The position numbers were made by a program, and so were the translations under genes. Of a stretch of 27,704 bases of DNA, positions 21,231-27,704 are shown piece by piece (positions within the stretch are counted from its first letter, which is position 1; every line of letters begins with the position of its first letter). The notes beneath the pieces are model-generated. The model worked only from the letters and a program-made list of their open reading frames with translations. It searched no databases and was not told where the DNA came from. The DNA comes from an uncultured Eggerthellaceae bacterium (GTDB taxonomy: Bacteria > Actinomycetota > Coriobacteriia > Coriobacteriales > Eggerthellaceae): assembly GCA_910588905.1 (NCBI GenBank), contig CAJURZ010000012.1, forward strand, positions 40,667 to 68,370, read 5' to 3'.

Positions 21231-24200
21231 ATGGAAGTAGCCTCGACGCTTGTCTCACTTGCTAGCAAATTAGGCCTGTCAAGCTTATTGGATAAAATCA
21301 AAAGTTGTAAAAAGAACAGGAAGCTACATCAGATTCGAGAAGATTATCTAACTAGGTCTACATTTGTATCATTCCAACAAGCGCCTCTTTCAGATTTATT
21401 TCAAAATAATGCTTTGTGCGAAGAGCTAATTGCCCATTGCCACAAAGGCGACTTAGCAAAATCCGCAGTAGTTAATACTTTTCTTTACTCTTCAAAAGAG
21501 GCCCCCTCCGAAGGGCGCTTCTTTGATGCGGAAAAGCTTGTAGGTAATTTTTTTGATGAAGTGGCTGCCGTAATACTCCAGCCAATTGACAAAAAAGACG
21601 AACCCCTTTCTGCAGCGATACAAGAAGGCATCGCCGAAACCAGAGAACTTCAGTCTGACGTTCAGCAGAGCTATAAACAAATGGAAGCGAAGGTTGATGC
21701 TCTAACAGCATCTTTAACAGAGCAACTTGGTTTCTCTTCGCTGACGTTACTCATAAATGCAGTAGAAGACGGGTCGGTTTTGTTTGCCGATTTCGAATCT
21801 GCAGTTGAGACCGATAAAAGTAATAGTGTTTCAGGCAAATATCTTTCTGTATACCTCTCTCTATGTAAAGGTGAAAACCCATGCTTTGATATATCGGACT
21901 TCAAGGTCATTGGAACTCCTCTTGCTTCCTCACTGGCTTCGTTGGCAATTTCGACAGGGCAATTTAACACCGCCGTCTGCGTTCTTGGCCTCTATGACGA
22001 AGGAGCCAATTGCGCTAAGGCTGTTGGGGAGATTATTGATAATCCAAATATCAATGAAGAAACGAATCGATATGAGATTGCCGCAGATTCCCCTTTCTTG
22101 CCTTTTGCATGCGTTTTGAATGCCGAGCTCGCATTCATGAACAAAGCCTACGTAATTGCAGACGATCAATTCGCATTGTGCGAAGGGCGACTTAATCCAG
22201 TAGCAAAATGTCATAGTGACATTTCACGCATATGCAAAGCAATGCAGTATTCATTGACTTCTATTTCTCCTGATGACGTAAGGAACTTTGCCGGGGATTT
22301 CCCACTGTGGGGTAGCACATCGCTAAAACATGAATATGGAGAAATCCTTGAAGTTGCTCTTGATCTGATTGGCGAAACAAGTGCAGCGGAAATCATTTCG
22401 TCTCTTCCTGAGGAAGCGCTGCAACACTTGCCAAACGCACAGCTTCAAACAGAGATAAGCACATGCGACGATATCGATAGATTGAGACACTTATGCGAAA
22501 AGTCGTTGAGAAAGCAGCTTTTCCCTGCATTCTTTACATGCGCAGAAGAACTTATATCCAAAGATCCCTCTTGCACGTTGTGGTTAAAACAACTGGTAGA
22601 GAAGGAGGCTGAGAATGTTTTGGTCAGCAACTTTCTTTTCTTCCTCTTCTATGTCGATAAATTGAACCCATGCGTCTCTTATGAAGAGTACAAGTACTAT
22701 GAAAGCTGTTACAGAAATGACCCTCGATTTCATCTGCATGCATACAGGCTGTTTAAGAGCAGCAACCCCGAAGAGGCCTGCAGCCATATCGAAATGGCAC
22801 TAAGTCTAATGTCCGCAGGGCAGACATTACCGTGCCCAGACTATTCGAGAGAATGGGTTTGCTATCTTCATGAAAACGAACGTGACTTTCAGGTGATCGA
22901 CCTAGTCAGACGATTCGCACCCGTAATTCCCGCAAGGGCTTTCAAGTCAATCGCATTTGCTATAGAAGAACCGTTAGATAAATCGGTTCTCGCAAGAGAG
23001 CTCTTCGAGTTGCTGGAGCAATCGGAGAACGATGATCCGGAGCTGACATGCTTGCTTGCGCAGTATCATGGATTTGTTGCAAACGATCAGCTTAAAGCGC
23101 TCAAGTTCGCAAAGCTATCCTTCAAAAAGCGCCCCTCTCTCGACGCAGCACGGTCCCTGGCTTATGCATCACTTGGCTTATCGTTAGACATCCCTGAAGA
23201 AGTTGAGCAGTATGCTCTCAATCAAAAGAGCACAGAACTCGACATGCTCATCGCCGAGCATTACCGGAGAGAGAAAAAGGACTCAAAAGCAGACTATCTT
23301 TTAAAACGAGCTATTTTTGATAATAGACCAGACTCCCACCGCGCAATTGCCGCATACGGCTGCAGCCATTTGAGCGATGCCGAGAAAGAAAAACCAACTA
23401 AGATTGACCACAATACCTGCGCTTGCTTGGAAAACAAAGAATCGGGACAGCTGGTCGTAGCTTTTCACTCGGAATCTGATTTGATTCCGAGTGAAGGAGT
23501 TAATGCTCTCGGGATGCAGAACTACACAACAGCATCTCCCCAATATCTTGCAATGCGAGATCATGCCGTTGGAGATCGCGTGCAACTTGGCTCAGAGTAC
23601 TGGGAAGTTGTAGACGTAAACAACGTAGATGACGTCATCGGAAAAAAGACCATGGAGATAATCGCAGAAGACCCCTCAACGGTGGTCTTCTCTTCCCCTG
23701 ATGGAGACATCGAAGATGTGATTCGGCAAATCTCTGAATACATGGAAGAGCACAAACAGCAGAGCAACGTTTATTCTGACGGCATTCGAGTTAACGATGG
23801 CACAGTTGTTTTTCTGGGGATCGAGACAGGGTGTGCGCTCTACCCCATCAAGCCATTTGAGTTTATCCTAAATGTGCTCAAAGGGGACGATGTCCCCTTT
23901 CGGAGAATAGAAATGGGCTTCTCTTCTCCCATGACAGGGAAAGAGACGTTTCTTCTCTCTTATAATGCCATCGTTCTTCTGGCTGCTCTTGAAGAGCTAG
24001 GCGTCGACTGTGACCCAATCATGAGTCGTTGCAGCATTACCACATCAACGAAAAAACGTCTGCAGCTGGACATTCAAGATTATTCTGATTCGTTATACGG
24101 CGCTGGAAAAATGGTTTCAGTCGATGGACGCGCCACTCTATTGCAGTATGACGCTGCAGCCAAGCAAGAACTGAGCGCAATTTGCGCAAATACATTAGGC

Positions 24201-24572
24201 TTTCTTAACAAATTGAAACAAGTTGAACTTGCTCAGATCGATAAGCTTCCTTCAAGTTTCCCGTTTCTTGACCAGAATACGCTAGGCGACATGGAAACAG
24301 CAAGACAAGGTGGGATGTTTTATGTGACAGAAGATTGTTTTCAGGCGCTTTTCTCTGATATTTCCGAATCCGCCCCTCAGAGATGCAGTCTGTACAGTCT
24401 TCTTATTGCACTCGGAATGAGGGGAGCCGCCCTGTTTGCACTTCCGAAAGCAATGCACCAGTGGGGAGCCGATCCGTATGTTGATGTCAATGTTGCTAAC
24501 GTGGTAATTCAGATTCTTGAGTCGTTTACGCAAGGCACCGGAAGCCCCATACCAAATGAACAAGATACGTAA
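21231..24572 (+). CDS. Large helical-repeat protein with possible GreA/B-C and PIN-like C-terminus
   Basis: The 1113-aa product is not a family I can name with certainty. Residues 1-130 are a helical N-terminus and about 130-165 a likely coiled coil (TRELQSDVQQSYKQMEAKVD). Residues about 230-740 are helical repeats of TPR type (for example AKLSFKKRPSLDAARSLAYA). Around 775-800 HAVGDRVQLGSEYWEVVDV resembles a GreA/GreB C-terminal barrel. From about 845 on, SYNAIVLLAALEELG and MFYVTEDCFQALFSD recall a PIN-type nuclease, but the first expected Asp would be Asn. TPR plus GreAB-C plus PIN architectures have been described in predicted conflict systems; this assignment is tentative. AAAGGA lies 10 nt before the ATG. 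It is the largest gene here and much AT-richer than the toxin-antitoxin genes. Confidence 0.7.
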   Translation: MEVASTLVSLASKLGLSSLLDKIKSCKKNRKLHQIREDYLTRSTFVSFQQAPLSDLFQNNALCEELIAHCHKGDLAKSAVVNTFLYSSKEAPSEGRFFDAEKLVGNFFDEVAAVILQPIDKKDEPLSAAIQEGIAETRELQSDVQQSYKQMEAKVDALTASLTEQLGFSSLTLLINAVEDGSVLFADFESAVETDKSNSVSGKYLSVYLSLCKGENPCFDISDFKVIGTPLASSLASLAISTGQFNTAVCVLGLYDEGANCAKAVGEIIDNPNINEETNRYEIAADSPFLPFACVLNAELAFMNKAYVIADDQFALCEGRLNPVAKCHSDISRICKAMQYSLTSISPDDVRNFAGDFPLWGSTSLKHEYGEILEVALDLIGETSAAEIISSLPEEALQHLPNAQLQTEISTCDDIDRLRHLCEKSLRKQLFPAFFTCAEELISKDPSCTLWLKQLVEKEAENVLVSNFLFFLFYVDKLNPCVSYEEYKYYESCYRNDPRFHLHAYRLFKSSNPEEACSHIEMALSLMSAGQTLPCPDYSREWVCYLHENERDFQVIDLVRRFAPVIPARAFKSIAFAIEEPLDKSVLARELFELLEQSENDDPELTCLLAQYHGFVANDQLKALKFAKLSFKKRPSLDAARSLAYASLGLSLDIPEEVEQYALNQKSTELDMLIAEHYRREKKDSKADYLLKRAIFDNRPDSHRAIAAYGCSHLSDAEKEKPTKIDHNTCACLENKESGQLVVAFHSESDLIPSEGVNALGMQNYTTASPQYLAMRDHAVGDRVQLGSEYWEVVDVNNVDDVIGKKTMEIIAEDPSTVVFSSPDGDIEDVIRQISEYMEEHKQQSNVYSDGIRVNDGTVVFLGIETGCALYPIKPFEFILNVLKGDDVPFRRIEMGFSSPMTGKETFLLSYNAIVLLAALEELGVDCDPIMSRCSITTSTKKRLQLDIQDYSDSLYGAGKMVSVDGRATLLQYDAAAKQELSAICANTLGFLNKLKQVELAQIDKLPSSFPFLDQNTLGDMETARQGGMFYVTEDCFQALFSDISESAPQRCSLYSLLIALGMRGAALFALPKAMHQWGADPYVDVNVANVVIQILESFTQGTGSPIPNEQDT

Positions 24573-24579
24573 CGGTGTC

Positions 24580-24613
24580 ATAAGTCATTCCTTATAGCTT
24601 CTTTATAAGTCAT
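24580..24613. repeat. Direct repeat ATAAGTCAT upstream of the integrase
   Basis: ATAAGTCAT occurs at 24580-24588 and 24605-24613, 25 bp apart, each followed by a pyrimidine-rich CTT. It lies in the gap between the 1113-aa gene and the integrase start, where integrase arm sites or excisionase sites can occur. Two copies only. Confidence 0.4.
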
Positions 24614-24652
24614 CCTTCTCTTCGCACAGTCCGACATGTGAAAGGAGAAGCC

Positions 24653-25741
24653 ATGACAGCATACAAAGACGAGAAGCGCGGGACCTGGTTCGCGAACTTC
24701 AGGTACAAGGACTGGAGGGGCGAACCTCAGCGAAAGGCCAAGCGCGGGTTCCGCACGCAGCGGGATACGCTACGGTGGGAGCGCGATTTCAAAGACAGGA
24801 TGGGTGGGGCGGCGTCCATGAGCTTCGATGCCGCCTGCGAGATCTACATGGCGGACAACGCACCCCGGCTGCGCGACACGACCCTCGCATAGAAGCGCTA
24901 CTGCATCGAGGGCATACTGAAGCCCTATTTCGGTGACACAATTGTCGGCGACATCGATGCGCGGGCGGTGATCGCCTGGGAGAACCAGCTTCTGGAATAC
25001 CGGACGACCAAGGGAAAGCCCTATTCCGCGACCTATCTGAACACGCTCTGCAGCCAACTCTCCGCGATTATGAACCACCTCGTGCGCTTCTACGGCCTGC
25101 CAAGCAACCCGGTGCGCGCAGCGGGCAAGGTCGGCTCGAAGGAAAGGCGAGAGATGCAGTTCTGGACCAAGGACGAGTACCTGGGGTTCTCAGACGCCAT
25201 CGCCGACAAGCCCTATTCCCACCTCGCGTTCGAGATCCTGTTCTGGTGCGGGCTTCGCGTGGGAGAGATGCTCGCGCTCACGCCAGCCGACATCGACCTC
25301 GACATGCCCTGCTTGCACATCAACAAGTCGGTTGCTCGCATGGGCGGCGAGGATCTGCTCAACCCGCCGAAGACCCCGCAGTCGTTCCGCACGGTCACGA
25401 TGCCTACCTTCCTCGCGGAGGAGATGGCCGTATATCTGAGGCTGCGCGGTCCCGTGAACCCTGAGGCGCGCATATTTCCCACCATGACCAAGCACCTCCT
25501 GCACCACGAGATGACGCGCGGCGCGAAGAAGGCAGGTGTGAAGCGGATCCGCATCCACGACCTTCGGCACTCCCATGCGTCAATGCTCGTCGCCATGGGA
25601 GCGTCCGTGCCGTCAATCGCCGGTCGCCTGGGGCACTCGGGCGAGACGGTGACGCACCGCTACATCCACCTCATGCCGGACTCGGAGGCGGCCATCGCCG
25701 CGGGCATCAACAGGTTGATGAGCGATGGCGCGCAAGCGTAG
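24653..25741 (+). pseudogene. Tyrosine integrase interrupted by an amber codon
   Basis: The full frame would encode a 362-aa phage/ICE-type tyrosine recombinase, which inserts and excises mobile DNA at att sites. The ATG at 24653 has an ideal AAAGGAG site. Residues 1-79 are the arm-binding domain (KRGTWFANFRYKDWRGEPQR). An in-frame TAG then stands at 24890-24892, between TTLA and KRYCIEG. The frame continues without other faults through the core-binding and catalytic domains, with GLRVGEML, HDLRHSHASML and LGHSGETVTHRYIHL carrying the Arg, HxxR, His and Tyr residues. A CAG-to-TAG change would explain it. A GTG at 24968 could start a catalytic fragment without the arm domain. It may be dead, read through, or a sequencing error. 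Confidence 0.85.
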
Positions 25742-26102
25742 GGCGAAGCGCCCTTGCGAGCGAGCGCGATCGGTTACCGCGGCGTTTCGGATGGAACCGA
25801 CACGCGCTAGGCGTCTGGACGCGCTCGTTTCGCTATCCGGTCTCACGAAGCAGGAGTACATCGAGTGCAGGCTCCTCGACGAGAGCGTGACTGTCGTCCC
25901 CAGCTCGCGCATCGCGAGGTCACTCTCCCAGTGGATGCAGGCCATATACCGCGAGCTCCTGGCGGCACGAGAAGAGGGACGCATGCTCGATGCCGACCTG
26001 GTATGGATCACGCAGGCGGTCATGGAGGAGTACGGAGGACTGGCCGCAAGCTTACCCGTGACGGATGCCAACGAAGCGATGAAAGCCGTTAAGAGGGACT
26101 GA
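25725..26102 (+). CDS. MobC-like ribbon-helix-helix protein downstream of the integrase
   Basis: The 125-aa basic protein overlaps the integrase end by 17 bp, so its translation is probably coupled. SVTAAFRMEPTRARRLDALV and SLSGLTKQEYIECRLLDESV resemble the N-terminal DNA-binding part of MobC-type mobilisation accessory proteins and of small proteins that travel with integrases. Its role could be relaxosome support or regulation of excision; no relaxase gene is in the window. High GC like the integrase, unlike the preceding 1113-aa gene. Confidence 0.6.
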   Translation: MARKRRAKRPCERARSVTAAFRMEPTRARRLDALVSLSGLTKQEYIECRLLDESVTVVPSSRIARSLSQWMQAIYRELLAAREEGRMLDADLVWITQAVMEEYGGLAASLPVTDANEAMKAVKRD

Positions 26103-26115
26103 GCCCCCTGAATTT

Positions 26116-26131
26116 GTGGAGTTTTCTCCAC
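26116..26131 (+). terminator. Short hairpin after the MobC-like gene
   Basis: GTGGAG-TTTT-CTCCAC is a perfect 6-bp hairpin 13 bp after the stop codon. No U-tract follows, so it is a weak terminator candidate. Confidence 0.4.
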
Positions 26132-26998
26132 GACTCGCGTACCCAGTTGATGGAGCGTGCTCCCGTGAACCTGCGGAGGATTCCCGCACGCAAGCTCGTC
26201 GCCGATGTGCGAACATGGGCCATGCAGCAAGCGGTCAACGCTAGAGACCAAATGCGGGACGCGGAAACGCCAGCGACATCAAAACGGTATCACGGCCCTG
26301 ATCAGGTTAAAGAGCAGATTGTCTGATGCTTTCGGGGCTGTATAACGGTCGAAGGACACGACAGGCAAGCGAGTCGCACGTCTGAGAATAATAATGCCGA
26401 CCCGACGAACAACCTGGTCAGGGCCTTGCGGAGGAGGCCGTGATGTCAACGAGAGATCGTTGATGCCGCTTTGATGCCAGCCGTGTACCCAGAGAGGAGG
26501 AAACCGAGCGCCGAAAGATCGAAAACCGAATAGTTTTACCAGTTCAGAGCCTTGCAGCGGAAGAGGCTTAGAGTCTCGCGACTACTCCCACTCCATGGGG
26601 ACAAAGCCAATAGCGCGTCCTATGCGTGCTACCTGGCGACATGGATTCCAAGGAGACCAAGACTGTCCGAGATGTTCTGTTACCAGAACTCGGTTTGCCT
26701 TTTCGGATATTTATTCTTTGCGCGCGGGGAATAAATGACGGCTTGCCAGGAAATGGCAGCTGACGTGCGGCGATGCCGCGCGAATGCTAGCGCCTGATTA
26801 CAGGCACCCCTGTATACCGGCAAAATGGAGGAAATTTACTCCCCGGGAATATGAAAAGGAGTAAATATCGCAGTCTGGAAAATGCCATCTAACTGCGGAA
26901 ACAAGATAAGCTGATTACAATCTTCACAAAAGTGATTACGTGCCATGAGCGAGGAACGCTCTGCCTTAGAGAGACAAGCTCCTTGCTTCCACGCGCGG
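26132..26998. other. Gene-free region, possible element end
   Basis: No gene is supported in about 870 bp. A 70-aa frame (26114-26326) has no ribosome site and no recognisable content. The region holds a 15-bp inverted repeat with one mismatch, GGCCCTGATCAGGTT (26294-26308) and AACCTGGTCAGGGCC (26411-26425). It also holds a 9-bp inverted repeat ATTTACTCC/GGAGTAAAT (26834-26842, 26858-26866) and CTACTCCCACTC (26582-26593). The last resembles the complement of codons for EWE-stop, the end of guaA in many bacteria and a known insertion target. The sequence beyond it does not read as GuaA, so an att remnant here is only a guess. Confidence 0.4.
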
Positions 26999-27205
26999 CT
27001 ATTTCGAGTATTTCAGCACGTCTCCTGGCTCGCAAGAGAGAGCGTCGCAGATGGCAGCCAATGTGGACAACCTGACTGCCGAGAGCTTTTGGTTTCTGAC
27101 GCGCTCAAGCTTGTCATCGCCCAGGTCTATCTTGTCCGCCAATTCCTCAATGCTCATACCCGCCTTGTCTAGTGGCGCGCTGAGATCGAAAGAAACTACT
27201 CCCAC
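26999..27205 (-). CDS. Small XRE-type HTH regulator
   Basis: The 68-aa product is almost entirely a Cro/CI-type helix-turn-helix: MSIEELADKIDLGDDKLERV, then VRLSTLAAICDALSCEPGDVL, a form common in small regulators of Gram-positive mobile elements. I set the start at GTG 27205 because AAGGAGG stands 6 nt before it; the longer frame to 27259 would place that site inside the coding sequence. It lies 63 bp after the next gene on the same strand and may be cotranscribed with it. Its targets are unknown. Confidence 0.8.
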   Translation of the reverse strand: MGVVSFDLSAPLDKAGMSIEELADKIDLGDDKLERVRNQKLSAVRLSTLAAICDALSCEPGDVLKYSK

Positions 27206-27268
27206 AGTGTTCCTCCTTCGGCAATGCGACGAAGCATATTGCGGCTTTCGGGGCGACATCTACTCCCG

Positions 27269-27658
27269 CTACGTAAGGGCGTAGATCATGTCCCAGGTGA
27301 TTATCTTGCGGATAGCCCCGCATGCGCGCCGATAATCGCCGGCGGCGACAGCCGCCTCGAAGGCTCTACGAACGGTCAGCTCGTCGACCCCAACCGCCTC
27401 GGCGATCCAGAGCAGCGATGCCGCGTTCATGAGGCTGTTGTAGCAACGGCGGGCGCTCCTGTTGGGGGTCTCCCTTGAATAGGATCCCGAGCCTTTGGTC
27501 TCGTTCGCGCGGAACCACACGACCATGTGCTCGCGCTCTGTCCGGCCCGTCTTATCCGGCGAATCGTGGACTTCGGCAATATACCTATCGGAATACGGGT
27601 AGTGGTCCCTCTTGGTCGAAAGGAAGTCAGAGAACTCTCTGCATCTGATGTCGGGCAA
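27269..27658 (-). CDS. Uncharacterised 129-aa protein
   Basis: I do not recognise a named family. The start is TTG at 27658 behind AGGAG with 5-nt spacing, which makes the gene complete within the window. The N-terminal half is polar (RDHYPYSDRYIAEVHDSPDK). The C-terminal half is helical: RRCYNSLMNAASLLWIAEAV, then a second segment ending RACGAIRKIITWDMI. Such small helical proteins occur beside XRE regulators on mobile elements. It is upstream of the XRE gene on the same strand. Confidence 0.6.
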   Translation of the reverse strand: MPDIRCREFSDFLSTKRDHYPYSDRYIAEVHDSPDKTGRTEREHMVVWFRANETKGSGSYSRETPNRSARRCYNSLMNAASLLWIAEAVGVDELTVRRAFEAAVAAGDYRRACGAIRKIITWDMIYALT

Positions 27659-27704
27659 CTGCGCTCCTAAACGGTCCCGACCGGATATCGAGACGGAATC
27701 TCCT

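Noticed and set aside
26580..26700. A minus-strand guaA 3' end at the CTACTCCCACTC motif
   Set aside because: The frame reads GFVPMEWE-stop but upstream residues do not resemble GMP synthase, and a stop codon lies close by.
27194..27204. A second copy of ACTACTCCCAC as an att site
   Set aside because: It lies over the start of the XRE gene and is explained by normal coding (VGVV).

Overview
The window looks like an accessory, defence-rich stretch of a high-GC Gram-positive chromosome. My best guess is a gut Coriobacteriia member of the Eggerthella type. This rests on general resemblance of the proteins and on the GC contrast between a GC-rich metabolic gene (10145-11059) and AT-richer neighbours; there is no rRNA or core marker to confirm it.

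Left third (1-9850): a complete type I-C CRISPR-Cas system, all transcribed leftward. In transcription order it is cas3, cas5c, cas8c (with a probable internal cas11c), cas7c, cas4, cas1, cas2, a 192-bp leader, and an array of 25 identical 33-bp repeats that runs off the left edge. Upstream of cas3 is the most interesting object in the window. It is a small crRNA-like element with its own extended -10 promoter, a degenerate I-C repeat hairpin and an 11-nt handle. Its first 13 'spacer' bases match the cas3 promoter at 12 positions, and the only mismatch is position 6, a base that type I Cascades leave unpaired. It looks like a self-limiting regulator of the cas operon (a CreR-type Cas-regulating RNA) that would use the Cascade itself as repressor.

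Middle (9850-19950): a glyoxalase-nitroreductase fusion gene, a frameshifted gene with an RNxxxH motif, an isochorismatase-like hydrolase, an unknown 328-aa protein next to a GIY-YIG/DUF2075 nuclease-helicase, a membrane-anchored unknown protein, a Cys-rich probable zinc protein, and a 527-aa reverse transcriptase of the defence (Abi/UG) type. A gene-free region of about 500 bp upstream of the reverse transcriptase is full of short inverted and tandem repeats and may encode its RNA partner.

Right third (19950-27704): a DUF1648-like membrane protein, a HigB/HigA-type toxin-antitoxin pair with a leaderless promoter, a 1113-aa repeat protein with a possible GreA/B-C and PIN-like C-terminus, a tyrosine integrase interrupted by an amber codon, a MobC-like DNA-binding protein, about 900 bp without a convincing gene, then an XRE regulator and a small unknown protein. 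The integrase, MobC-like gene and patchwork composition indicate that at least this part arrived on an integrative element that is now decaying.
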